From Onchocerca volvulus (lineage: Eukaryota > Nematoda > Chromadorea > Rhabditida > Onchocercidae), in NCBI GenBank assembly GCA_000499405.2, contig HG738138.1:5392888-5456887 (forward strand): a stretch of DNA of 64,000 nucleotides. The letters run 5' to 3'. Made by a program: the position numbers and the translations under genes. Below are positions 1-12,122 of the stretch, one piece after another. The notes beneath the pieces are model-generated. The model worked only from the letters and a program-made list of their open reading frames with translations. It made no database searches and was not told where the DNA came from. How positions within the stretch are numbered: position 1 is the stretch's first letter; each line of letters begins with the position of its first letter.

Positions 1-564
1 ATTATAAAGGATGTCCTCATATTTCTGATGTAGTTGAAATTACTGACCATAGCCAAAAGAGAAAAGCTTCGGCTTTTCCCAGGAATTTCATTTTATAAAA
101 GCAATTTCTGTATAAATATATTCAGAACATAAAACTAAATCTGAATCTCACAACGTCCACCCAGTTCAAATGCCTCACCATTCGGTGTTGCAGTTACAGT
201 AATTAAACATTTGTTTCTGCTTCTGCATATAAACGGTTCTTAATAACAGTTGAGGTATATCTCTCGATTTTTTGGTGGAATCTAGTACATCTCTTATATA
301 TTAATAACCAGAATGATGTCATAAAATATTTGTTTATCTTTGAATTTCTCAATATATCTATATATTAACTGAAATACTTTTCTGGTTTGTTTGTTCATCC
401 ATTCTATATGCGATTACTTTATTAATGAATGGCATAGGAACTTTCTGCTTTAGCTATTCTAATTTATGTAATGGAATTATGCAATATCCAGTACTCATCT
501 CGCATTCATTTGCACTTCTTTTTCAATAAAAATTTGATTACAAAGATAAAATCCTTTTGTTAGC
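1..564. other. AT-rich stretch; one weak candidate terminal exon on the minus strand
   Basis: No complete gene is visible. On the minus strand an exon-like segment at 222-135 follows a TATATGCAG acceptor and stays open to a TAG stop; it encodes a short tail containing TPNGEAFELGG. It could be a last exon of the PEX2-like gene upstream of it or of another gene. The phase match to the PEX2 exon is not clean and no CxxC pair is present, so I do not attach it to that gene. Confidence 0.3.
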
Positions 565-1343
565 TTAAAAAATAGCAACTTTGTCAGTTGCCATATTATT
601 ATGACTATTATAGGGAGTCAAAATTGTCTTATTTTCCCTATTAAAAAATTTTAATAAATTGGTAGATAATATCGTACCCAGTGTCTCTCTCGGTACAACT
701 TTCAAGCGCGTAATTCTTTCTGTAAGATTTTGATAACCACCCTTGCGATAAAAATACAGAAGCTGTAAAAAATTAGCTAAACGACAAATGGCGACCATCT
801 TATGTATCCATCTTATATAATGGCAAGACGAAGAAAGCAAACGGTTTTGAACATAAGGTGCCAGGATCGAAAGCATAAAATGAAGAACTGGTTGCCATTG
901 AGATGACTCGTCTAAGTTGCATCCTGGTGAATATTACAACAATTTGGATTGGTATTAACAAATATTTTAAGAAAATAAACACATTCTGCAATTTTAATGA
1001 ACTCAACAAATTGTTTAAAATATGTTGATTTGTAAAATCTAACATATACTGACTTGCATCAAAACATAACACCTAACAAAAGTTCAGGAATTCTTTGAAT
1101 AAAAATGACTGAATAATGATAAAAAGCTAACAAAGAGATGAAAAACTTACCGCTTTTTAGCCGGTTAAACCATAGAAGAGTATCAATGATTAAGAGAACT
1201 TCATTCTGGATGCTTTCTAGTTTGATAGCAATTGGTAAAGGAAATTTACTACTCCAGTCCTTGAAGCTGTTTTCTGCAACTTCACGTATGGCCTGGTTCA
1301 TCATGTGATGATCAAGACTAGCGACTCTTGTAGTGACTTCCAT
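565..1343 (-). CDS. PEX2-like peroxisome biogenesis factor, N-terminal region (2 exons, RING not found)
   Basis: Exons 1343-1151 and 923-565 join in phase and give about 183 residues. The start ATG lies just behind a TTTCTAG acceptor, so trans-splicing is possible. The first exon (RVASLDHHMMNQAIREV, then a long helix) matches the N-terminus of PEX2, and the second carries a segment like human [20 protein letters not shown] (here LANFLQLLYFYRKGGYQNLT). PEX2 is an integral peroxisomal membrane ubiquitin ligase that works with PEX10 and PEX12 to recycle the import receptor PEX5. Human PEX2 has about 305 residues and ends in a C3HC4 RING. Here the frame stops before any RING, and I found none down to base 1. 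Either another splice leads out of the window or the gene is truncated. The family is fairly secure; the 3' structure is not. Confidence 0.62.
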
Positions 1344-2096
1344 CACAGCTAGAAATATTTATCAGATCGATATTGAATGTTTCCCGCGCGCTCTTAAATC
1401 TACGATTCCAGAAAAAAAAATCAGCTAAGTTGAGGTAAAGTCGAAATTCGGATTACCACGAACAATTGCCATGAATTACTGAATGTCACAGAATAAGACA
1501 ATCCAGAAAATCCAAAAAACATGAAGTTGCAATGCCGACCACTTTAGCGAACAGCTCGTACCCTCGTCGCAGTATTAACTGCCTGAGACATTTAGTAGTC
1601 CCAGATATTCGAGTTAAATACAAATCCAGAACTGACCAACTGGCCTACAAATTTATATAACATTGTGAATGATGCAACGAAATTTATAGCGAACTTTTTA
1701 TTCAAAGACTTAAAATTCCATGTACAACGAGTTCACAAATCGTACAATATCAGAGAAATACCATTATTTAGGCACAAGTTGGTTAACTGAAGCTTCATAT
1801 ATTCCTCTATCCAAAAAGAGTCAAGTTCCTTTTCAAGAGATTCTTACGTCTATCAAAAACATTTTCGCAAAAGATTACATCCTCAATCCCAAAACTAGCT
1901 GCCTCTAAGCAAAATAAAGCAAACTACAGACTAAGATCAAATAAACTGATTGAATTTGTATGGGCTGGCAGGGAAAAATAAAAAGCGAACTCCAAAATAA
2001 TCCTTGTCAATCACGAAATCTTTTTGTTACGAGCAATTCAAACGATCTCCACACACATAACAATAAATTTTTTCGTAAAGTAATAATGTAAACATT
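1344..2096. other. Intergenic region between PEX2-like and RBM17 genes
   Basis: About 750 bp upstream of the PEX2-like gene and downstream of RBM17. A 62-codon open frame on the plus strand (1720-1908) has no splice signals or recognisable composition and is taken as chance. The PEX2-like promoter presumably lies here; no further element is visible. Confidence 0.4.
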
Positions 2097-4837
2097 TCAT
2101 TGATCAAATTGATTAGCATTATAAGCCTCGAGATCATAGAATGAAGCCTTAATGGAGCGGCCACCAAAAAACCGCCCGTTCAAATCAACGAATGCTTTTA
2201 TGGCTTGTCCTACATTCGTAAATTCGACAAAAATGCGGACTGCTTCATCATCGCTGGCTTGGAGGAGCTAGAAATAAGCATATATTAAGCCGTTGCGCAT
2301 ACTAAAACTAAAACACCACAATTTACACAAATTCTGCATATTTTAGCACCTATTTCTTGAACTAATGCTCTTTCAATCTCTACAAATACAGAAAAAATTC
2401 TTAATATACTCTGGAACTTGTATCACAGTGCACTGAAATATAAAATGAGGTTGATTAACATTATATCATCCCACACTGCATGATATTCAGTAATGAATAC
2501 ATCAAATTAATAAGTGAGAACAACAAAGAAATCCCAAACACACTTCTCGAGAATTCCAGATGAACTAATTTACATACCACGAAATAAGATCTACCATTAT
2601 CCTTTCGAAATGCAGCTCGGTTGAGTTTTTTTTTTTTTTTTTTTTTTTTCAGAAAAAAAAACATACCCTGAAAATGACAACTTTATTGACTTGCCCATAT
2701 TTCTTCATCTCATCCTTCACTTCCGGTTCCAGTTGGTCGTCAATTTCATCTGGACCGACCATATTCTGGAAAAATTTGGTAACGGAACTGAAACTGGCAA
2801 CTCAATATTAAGTAAACGGTTCATCCAAAACATTTTCAGAAAATAAAAACACAGGAGAATAACGGGACCGCAAAATTTAAATTTTTTCTCCATTCATTCT
2901 CTTCCTAATCGTCAAAAATTCTTCGAAGAGAATGCATTAAAATTATTACAAAATTCAAACCGACAAAGCAATTAGAGAAATGTAAGACACTGTTCATCAT
3001 ACTCTTCAACTGATTTAGAAAATTTCAACATGACATACCCGCAGCAATAGTATGCGGGATGACTGCTTCAAGGCTTCAGTCATATTCACTGCTGGGGTTG
3101 CACTTACGGTTGGCAATCCTAGCGGAGGTGAAACAGATGCTTCAGCTGTAATAACATCTATAAACATTCAGAAAATCCATCCAGAAACAAAAAATTTTAT
3201 AAAAAAGATCAACTGATTCGGAACACATTTTATACATGATTTCTGAAACAAACCTCGGGCATTCAGTTCATGTTCATTCACTATCACTCCTGAATTCTTT
3301 CCTAGCCTCTCAACTTTTAAAGCCGTGCTCATCCCCTGACCAGAGCGTCCCAAACCTGCGCCCTCCTGAAAAAAAAAAAAAAAAAGAGCTTAAGAACTAT
3401 GGTTATTGAACGCGAACAGTATGCACTGACTAAATAATAGCAACAAATTATGCCAAATTTACAACTAACAAATGACATAATAGGATAAACATTCAATCCC
3501 GCACCACTAAAATAAACTATTAAATTCAATTTTAGAAGCAAAATTATTAATATTTCTGACTATTTCATTCATTTTAACTTCCGCTCAAAAAACTGGAAAT
3601 ATCATTCCTGAATATCCCATAAGACAAAAGTTAACGACAAAATTTTTTTGCACCTTATAACCAAATTTGGACATAATGTTAGCAGCAACTCCTAGCCCTT
3701 TTCCAGCACCGAATGATGGAATAAATGATGGTGGTGGCATTTCAGAAGTAGTATTTCCAACATCAGAGTTTGCTGGTAATTCAACTTTGCTATCTTCTTC
3801 CATAAGAATTTTTGGCGGTGCAATTGCTGCTCCCGCTGTACGTTTTGCAATTTCTTCCTGATGCTCTCTGGAAAACAAAATTCAAACATCAGCTGAAATC
3901 TTCACAAAATGAAATCATAATTCTTATCACCCAGGTAAAGAAGAAGGAAGAATATCAATTGACAACACTATGAAGCATACCTATTTAGTCTTTCGGCAAT
4001 TTCTTTCGCAATTTTTTCTTTTGCTCTCCTTTCATCCATTTTTTGCTTATGTTTAGCATAATCTGTTGGAGCTGTAGGATTATACTCATCTTCAACCAAA
4101 ATTTCACCAAAAAGGAACACCTAAACAAACGTATTGAATAAAAATTTGCTACACAATAAAAACTGTTGGTACTAACAATCCTAATTCCTTTAGTGCTCAA
4201 TGGAGCATACCTTATCTTCTTTCAATGCTTTGGGTATGAATGAAAGCGGTGGTCCATCGCCTAGAGGCATTGCTTTGTGGGGCCGCAAGAAAGAGGCCTT
4301 TGAAGGGCGATTTTTTGCAGATAAATCAACAACAGGTGTAACAACACTTCGCTGAAAAAAAAAAAAAAAATGCAACACTATTATTTCAAGAATACAACGT
4401 ACAACGTATTTACTCAATATATCAATCCTCATATACAAGACGAACCTACCAAAAAAAAAAAAAAAAAAAAAGAAAAAAAAAATGAACGCAAACCTGTTGG
4501 GCTAATTGTGTTTTTTTAATATGTATCTGTGATTGAAGAAGCCGTAAAGCAGATGGAAGACCTGAAATGCTTTTTGCGAATGAATCGACGACAGATTTAA
4601 GCATGTTACAGCATGGGAAAAAACGCTACAATCTATGAAAAACAGGTCAACCGCTAAAGAAGCCAATGCCCGATAAATATTCCGGAAAATAGCGAGAAAC
4701 AGAATAAAGACACGGGAATAACTGATTTCAGTTAATTTAGTTGAAAAAAAAAAAAAAAAAAAACCTTTTTTAGATGAGCGACCATCGTCTCCCTTTTCAT
4801 GGACCGGATCTTCTCCGAATATATCGTAAAGCGACAT
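2097..4837 (-). CDS. RBM17: Splicing factor 45 (SPF45/RBM17)
   Basis: Nine exons: 4837-4765, 4561-4494, 4351-4211, 4120-3981, 3867-3654, 3365-3254, 3157-3039, 2765-2667 and 2267-2097. They join with no phase conflict into 378 residues (human about 401). The start MSLYDIFGEDP matches SPF45. It is followed by the LLQSQ helix, a PVVDLSAK motif, an Arg/Lys/Glu-rich helix around residues 110-165 and GAAIAPP. The G-patch (MSKFGYKEGAGLGRSGQGMS) crosses an intron exactly between FGYK and EGAG. The C-terminal UHM runs from RILLLRNMVG to its GRFFGG loop, which supplies the Arg-x-Phe motif that binds ULM tryptophans of SF1, U2AF65 and SF3B1. The protein acts in the nucleus in 3' splice-site choice and alternative splicing. 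Several of its introns carry T-runs of 15-25 bases next to the acceptor. Confidence 0.96.
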
Positions 4838-5109
4838 GCTCTTGAAAAAACTTGATTGAACACGTAAAAAGAATGCTTATTTTTCTTCTCAGAATTATTT
4901 TTTCTGTCAATCAGTCGATAATTTCGTGAAGCAACATGTTCTTGAAAAATTTTCTGAAAAAAGAATCTGAAAAATGTTACATGTTCGTTAAAAAATTATG
5001 AGAATCAGAAATAACCAAACGCCTTTTTGAATAAATAAAAAAGACGAAGTAAATAATGATACCAATAATTGGTCTACAGACTCAATTTTTTGTATTTAAC
5101 ACGAATAGT

Positions 5110-5795
5110 ATGAAGAGTAAGAATCCCATATAAAAACTTTTTCAACCGGAACTTCTTCCTTCTTTCAAGTTAAGAAAAACGCCACCGAACACGTGATTTA
5201 TGTTCCTGTTGATGATGATCAGCTTATGATTATCACATCGTGTAATTTCAAGACTTCCGAAAGTTTCTGTTTTTACTCACCACGAAGAGACGGATAACTA
5301 AAGTGAACAAGTCACATTAAACAAGGTATCTACTGGCGAGAAATTCGCTTGAAAGAAGTAAAAGTTAGGAAGTCCTTTTCTGAAGAAAACATAAGATATC
5401 GAAGTGAGACACTCGAGGAAGGTTCCAAAATTCTTTTGGTATATGATAAAAAGAAATCGCTTGCAAATCTTCCACCAAAAATTATGATAGACCATGACCC
5501 ATGGGTAAACATAATTATATACCATCAGTAAATATAATTAGATCCATGACCATGATATAAACCCATGAGTAAATATAATTAATTCGTCTATTATATTTAC
5601 ATCAATTGATAAATTCATTTATTTCGTCAGGAAAAACATATAGGAGATAAAAAAGGAACAGATACTAAGGTATTTCAAATTCAGCTGAAGAGCTCGGACT
5701 GCTATTTTCTGACAATGTTGGACAGGTCATCAAATACCACACATCATAATGCGGCCGGACGAAAAGGAATAGTTCATGGCGAAGTTCGTTATTAA
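5110..5795 (+). CDS. Unrecognised protein, divergent from RBM17 (4 exons)
   Basis: Proposed exons are 5110-5116, 5170-5262, 5326-5504 and 5631-5795; all phases agree and give 147 residues. The second and third exons read as convincing coding sequence (for example VIYVPVDDDQLMIITSCNF and IYWREIRLKEVKVRKSF), charged and without signal peptide or membrane segment. The 7-base first exon (ATGAAGA followed by GTAAGA) is the weakest part. The last exon could also end at a GTATTT donor after 5669 and continue elsewhere. The start lies 272 bp from the RBM17 start in head-to-head orientation, so a shared promoter is likely. I recognise no family. The minus strand of 5665-5886 is also open over 70 codons, which weakens the 3' end of this model. 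Confidence 0.55.
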
Positions 5796-6122
5796 AGGTT
5801 ACTGTGGATTGTTTACTGGGTTCCGGACACCGTGAGTATTCACAGGGGGATATTTTCGACGGATCCTCCTCATAACACAAATCCACTTACTGTAACAGCT
5901 TCTGAATAATTCGAAAAGAGATTAAAGATCAGATGGGAATTTCACACCACAACAGAAGCACTATTTCTCCATGATTTTTATTTTCATTTACAACATAGCA
6001 TTACAAAACGCGAAGCATACAACAGCTACACATTAGGGTAAATGATTTTCCTATTCCGGACTACTTATTAACTTACATGTATCATATTCAGATTATTAGC
6101 ACATTAATTAATCAAAGCAATT

Positions 6123-6334
6123 TCAATATCCATATTGTCTTAATTTCTCTCTATTTCTTGCAAATTTAATTTCATCCACATCAAAAAATGGGAAAAGACT
6201 AATTGGCTGGTTTTCCAGATTAGGAAATTAGCCATGCTTGACATTACCATGCTCGAATCATCTTGTGGTCTCCGTGGTTTTCTATTATTTGCAGAAGTGC
6301 AAATTTGATGTTGAACGCTTCCCGTTTTTCTCAT
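6123..6334 (-). CDS. Small candidate gene, or extra C-terminal exons of the CNG channel
   Basis: Two exons (6334-6243 and 6198-6123) joined by a 44-bp intron give 55 residues: a basic start MRKTGSVQHQ, a NNRKPRRPQDD stretch and the ending FFDVDEIKFARNREKL. The ATG is only 52 bp past the CNG stop on the same strand. An alternative is that the CNG reading frame splices around its stop (a GTCACA donor to an acceptor before ACTTCGAAAATG) and uses these exons as its tail. I know no homologue. Confidence 0.35.
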
Positions 6335-6386
6335 TTTCGAAGTCTTATCAAAAAACTGGTAACATCATCAAAATTAATGGAAGTTT

Positions 6387-9300
6387 TTAATGTTTATGCT
6401 TTGTGACAAACTGTCTTCTTATTTTTTGCGTTTCATATCTTGTCTTATATGCATCTTCAAGTCTGGTGAGTCGTTGCTTGAAATCTGAAGACATATTCTG
6501 CAAAATGATTTAGTATAAATCTGCAGTTATTTTAGTTTTTATGAAAATATCGCGTTGACCAAAAAAGGAGGGTGAATAGCGATCACTGGCATAAGGAGAG
6601 TTACACATTCACCAGGAAGACGAAGACGAATATCATTATCGTATGAATTATTTCCATTATTAGCTTTGATTAATCCGGAAAGTTGATCAAAATGATTAGG
6701 CAGCATATTGATAAGGCTTACATCAAACGCTTCGTATAGTTGATTAATTTTCTCATTGAGTGCTTTAGTTGACATCTCAATTCCGTCAAGCTGTTCCTCC
6801 AATATTGAAGTGCTTCCATAAACTTTCTCTTCATTAGCTGCTGTGTTATCCCAACAATCGTCGTCCCGAAGCATCTTTATCGCTGAAGATTTTCTTCTTT
6901 TTTTTTCTTTTTTTTTTATGTTAATTACATGATTATTTTCTACTTTGCGAGAAAAGGGAACTGAGGAAGATGATTTATTATAATTTGTCAAAAAGACCTT
7001 CCAACCTTTCTGTATCAAATTTTGTCGTGCTAGAGGATATTCTTGCAAGACATCGTTTACGTCTTCCTGACGTAGAATGTAAACATCGGTGTATCCAATT
7101 GAACGAATCGCCACGCTATGCTTGTAACCACCAGGCTTTCCGGATAAATTGAGGATGGCTAATTGCCCAAAAACTGCACCTTCTTTTAAAATTCCAAGAA
7201 CAACCTTGCCATCATCACTAACACAGTTAAGCTGTCCACGTTTTACAATATACATTTCCTATGGAAATACTATCAGTTATTTATTTAAAAAAGCTAATAT
7301 TTCATGAGAACTTTTAGTTGTGGGACGCTCTAATATCATTTTAAAATGTTGTATTTCTGACAAGATAGATTTTACTGTAATGACCATACTCGGGCCAATT
7401 CGCCACGACGACAGATGTAGTCATTTGGACTGAAAAGCTGGAATTTCAATCGTAGAATAAGCTCGAAGAGTAATCCTTGCTCACAGTCCTAAATGGGAAT
7501 ATTTTTATAATTTTTCACACCAAAACATCATCAAGATTAGCACCAGTGGATTAAATGATGGCAACGAAATTTCTAGAAGAAACTCTCAATAATTTTCGAT
7601 AAGTTTATTTTCATCTTTTTTTTTTTTTATTTTTTCTGAAGAGAGAAATACACTTTTAGTTACCTGAAGTAATTCGACATGTTGCAAAGTAACCATATGT
7701 AAATGTACCGCCAACTGACCGTGCAACTTTCTAGGTAACCCTTCCAGAAGCGCCTGAAATCACTTGCGCAAAATATGTCGAAATTTGGAAAATCATTTTA
7801 ACAAGCAAAAATTGAGAGAAATCATTACACTTTCATCTTTGAAAATTCTTTGATCATGGATATAGTTGCAACAATTCAGGACTCGCTTCTGAATATCTGA
7901 GTTCACCTTTCTAAATATCAAACATATAAACAATTCAGATATTTTCATATGCAAGTTCTGATCATAAAGACCATCTAATTTTGGAACTTTTGACAAAAAG
8001 CACCTATAATTCATGTAAAATTTAATGCCATCCAGAATTTTTTGAAATTCAGATTTTTCTTTGTTCATTGTTGATATAATACTTCCGACGGAGCCAATAA
8101 TTACGGCAAAAATTAGCAAACCAATTAGCGTATCGATAACTTCAAGTGCATCTTCGAGTGAACTCATTGGATAAGGCTAAAAGTATCTTGAATCTGTTAT
8201 TCTGGACGGATTTCTTACAAGCGGCAATATTTTTGACGTGAATAAAATTCATTCTTTGAATAAAAGTTTAATTCAGATTCGAAAAAAAAAAAAAATGAAA
8301 AATAACAAAATTGTGATCCTAAAATACTTGATTTAGGCTACCAGTCGGAAATTTAACCTTAATCAACTAAGATACGGCACTTCTCTTTTATTTCATTTTT
8401 TGTGTTTCAGTACTACTTATTTGGACATCACAAGCCTCGCGTCTTGATGAACTGTTTCAGGTTAAATAGAACGAAAGAAATGAGTCCAAAATCAAAATGT
8501 AGTTAAAACCTGTTGTCCTTTCGTTGTCAATGTCAGTGATGACCAATAAATTGATAAAGCATATTCCTTACTGAAGTTTGGAAATATCAATTTTTTTGAC
8601 CTGAAATACATAAATTTTGGATTGCTGTAAGTTAATCAATTCTTAAAAGCCATTTATGCTTCACTTGGCAAGCAGTATTGCTAAAAAGCTAATAAAAAGA
8701 AATACATCATATACCTGTTTCTCCAATATTCCATCATTTCATCAATATATTCAAGGCGATTGTTTACATTTTTATCCGTCTCATTGAAACTGCAGTTTGT
8801 TGAATCACTTAATAGTGGGAATGTATTACATTTCGGGATGACTGGATCCGCTATTTTCGTATAAGTGAATTGCCATGCGTTACGATCATCATCTGAATCC
8901 TTTATTCTGGATACCGTAGCTCTTGGATTAATCAACAAGTATTTCAAGCAATTATTCTATGAATTCATAATTTGATTTTTTCAATATTATTAGATGTACT
9001 GAAATAGAATTTCGAAATGATGAAATGGATAAACATACTATGAATGCCGCTGATAACACTAATTAGGAAATATGCAGCAGCGTTCCAATGAAATAACACA
9101 ACACATGTCATTATGAGGACAAATATTTTGAATGCATTTGGCCAATTTGTGCGGATTTCAGTACGATCAATGAAATAATTGAAGCGATACGATTTTAGCA
9201 AACGATTAAGGCGTACCAACGATATACTATCATTATAAATTAATATAAAATCAAATGGAAATATGCTACCAATATCCAACCAAAAACTATAACTGAAATA

Positions 9301-11042
9301 TCAGAATTTCAATTCAGAGTTCAATCATAATCATATTGCTACAATTACCAAGTACTTTTCTAATATCGATTGCAGTATGCACCTCCAGGTGATACATATC
9401 AAATGCTACTGTGCATCAATTTGATCAGGAAAAGCAATAATACTAACTGTCAAACGTAGAGTTTCATTTATTGGGGATTAATATGATTTTTTATGAATTC
9501 TTCGTTTTTATTATTTCTCATATTTTCAAATTTTTGATTTTTAGTAGTTAGATTTTATTTATTTTTTATTATTTATATTTTATTTTGTTTTTTAAGTAGT
9601 TTTTTAAAGTATTTTCAAGTCCTTATTCTCGTGAAATAAATATTAATGAAGCATCGATCAGACTGAGACTTTTTTAATATGTTTATGTGGTGTTATTGTA
9701 TAAATCGATGCTCAGGTATGTTGAAACGTCGCCAATCGCATATAACTTATTTAATTGCCAACAATACACCTATGACCTATTTAATCATGAAATACATTTG
9801 TAAATTCTATTTTGGCCCTAAACATGAGCCTCCCTCAACAATGACGAAAAACTCTTCGTGGATACTGCTTCATGTAAACATTTTAATATCTTATACCGTA
9901 TACTACCCTTGTTATATAATTCACTACATGAATATTGAAGAAAAAGAAAACAACTTTTCCTTTCAGAAAAGAACTCCTCTAACTTATACTAAAAGCAAAA
10001 CTTACCTGTGAAAATATCTCCTGGCTTGAACCTTCAAGTTCTCAGCAGCTATACCATCATGAAGATAACCTGTAATAAGTTTCACTCTCCAGCAATATGA
10101 ATACATCTGTTCTGTACAAATAGATATGATTTTAGTAGCAAATATTTTTAATCAGAATAATTCGAAAACTGAAGCTCTGATTGATCGGAATCGATTGCAT
10201 TAAGACTTACAACTTCACACTTTATCGAATTAAAACTTACTAATTCGTGTTTGTATGAATATATCAATTAAAAATATGATGTCGGTAATGAAATTACAGG
10301 TTAGCCAATAGTAAAAGTAATAGGTGTAAATTTCTCTGTAAATAAATATCACAACCATAAGCAAATTATAAAAGCAGCCCACGCAAACAAGTGTCGTCCA
10401 ATAATACAATAAAGATGACGTCGGCTTTATCGTAAAGAATAACATTCTTCTGCAAAGGTAGTTTCAGGTAATCTTTATATTAATTATGTTAATTAGTGAT
10501 TTAAGGGTCTTATTTCAGTAATTTAGTAAAAGTGATTACTTCCGTGGAAGCCATAATTGTCCCCTCAATATTAACAATTTAGATATTAAATAGATTTGTT
10601 TGACTTGACTTGTGCTTTGCAAATCTCTTTTTAAAGGCTTTATGTGGTTGTGCCCATCAGGAAATTTGCTAAATTCCATGACTTTACAATTTCAAATATT
10701 CCATTTTTTGAGATTTAGATTTTAGATTTGTTTAGATCATTCTTGTATCTCCTTTTTTTTTAAGATGCGAAGACCTCTGTCTTGTAACATTTTGAAGATT
10801 TTAAAATGAGACAAAATAAAAGTTGATAAATTTAATGAAAACATGCAGAGAACGATACTTTGTTTTGTTTTTGAACTTATCAATAAAACGATCATCTTTC
10901 GCGGACATCTCATTAGTCATGGTGGGTATCATTGTTAACGCGTTTACCATATATTTCACATTCACCAATGCAGTTTTCGTTTTCTTATTTAAGGTTTTGA
11001 TCCAATTACGAATGACGTCCAGCTCAAAAATTTTTTTGCCTT
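6387..11042 (-). CDS. Cyclic-nucleotide-gated cation channel subunit (5' end not found)
   Basis: Twelve exons in phase: 11042-10859, 10449-10241, 10069-10006, 9292-9039, 8892-8715, 8570-8510, 8176-8004, 7910-7829, 7753-7664, 7488-7390, 7258-6605 and 6497-6387, about 718 residues visible. Order: basic N-terminal segment; S1-S2 ([14 protein letters not shown] to IDIFIQTRI); S3-S4 ([13 protein letters not shown], then [15 protein letters not shown]); S5 ([16 protein letters not shown]); pore helix [15 protein letters not shown]6 with C-linker ([14 protein letters not shown] to [15 protein letters not shown]); cyclic-nucleotide-binding domain from [21 protein letters not shown]-terminal helix ending [11 protein letters not shown]. 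It belongs with the TAX-2/TAX-4/CNG family, which conducts Na+ and Ca2+ in sensory cilia. Family-typical TTIGE is TTKGQQ here. The binding pocket has VFGQ for VFGE and HS in place of the Arg-Thr pair. This suggests a modulatory subunit. Upstream exons are missing. Confidence 0.9.
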
Positions 11043-12122
11043 CTGCCAATAGAATTATTTATTTGGAATTGTTTGGGATAATAGAAGAAATATAAAATCG
11101 TCAGTATTTTTTACAAAACATGTACTTCTGGTTTGAAGATGTTACCATGAGAAGCCGTTGAAAAAACGAAATGAAAGGTAGAATTTAAATTTAAAATTAT
11201 CCATTCACACTGCGCCTTCTTTTACTATTTTTTATATCACTTTAGATTAAATGACAGAAATTATATATCAATAACTTTCGTGATTGAAATAAACGAACCA
11301 TAATAGTGGTAGCGATCTCATCCAACTTCATGATCTGATAATCATCATATCAATGAGCCTTTAAGCAAGAATTGAATTCCTGCGCATTCGATACTGATAC
11401 TTCGGTTCGCATAGCAACTGTTACATTTATCTGACAGAACTTTGTTTATTAATTTCATCTAACTTGAAAGTAGTTGCACCAAAAAAATTAATATATCTTA
11501 GATGAATACTCCTTTCAAATATTTCTCACTTTATAATCAGCAATGGTCATCTTTTGTTTCTGTGTTAATAAGAAAGTTCAGTAATTTAATCATTATTCAG
11601 TCAGTAATTTTAGCCGATAACAGAAGCAAAAAGCGCAAATGCAACACCCGAGATTTTTAGGCAACTAAGACATAAAATTCAAAATATGTAGTAAAGTTCA
11701 GGATATTAGTTTGAAATTAAATGACTGAATGAGAAGAGAGCAAATGTGAAGTTTATCTAATGGTTAGATAACACGAATTAGATAGAAGCATCATCCTGTC
11801 ACCCTGGAAACCATTTTATCAACATCGTGAAGAAGCTTCTCAATCTTCTTTCGAAAAATAATGTAATGTGTGTGAACCAAACAAAAAAAAAAATTTCACG
11901 ATAATTGACGATAATAATGTAATTTAAAATCATTTTGAGATTTCTTCAAATGCTGAGAGATAATTTATTCCAAAATTATCTTCCATAAATCATTTTCACT
12001 TTGTCATTAAAATGACTGACCAATATTTGAAAGTGCTTAAGAATTGACTTCAAATTATTATAAACTGTTAGGAATTTCCGAAATTTTTTTTTTTGATATA
12101 TTAAAGAACAGATGATTGTAGG

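Noticed and set aside
5665..5886. Minus-strand 73-codon frame ending SSAEFEIP, with AATAAA downstream
   Set aside because: Not called as a gene because no upstream exon fits (an in-frame TAA lies at the nearest acceptor) and it overlaps the phase-consistent plus-strand model; kept as a competing hypothesis.
8893..8947. Extension of a CNG exon upstream to KYLLINPRA
   Set aside because: Using the acceptor at 8893 (GGATTCAG) keeps the phase and restores the family pattern NDDRNAWQF; the longer reading breaks phase with the previous exon.
9679..10011. 110-codon plus-strand frame
   Set aside because: Lies antisense within a CNG intron and runs over the exon boundary at 10006; composition not protein-like.
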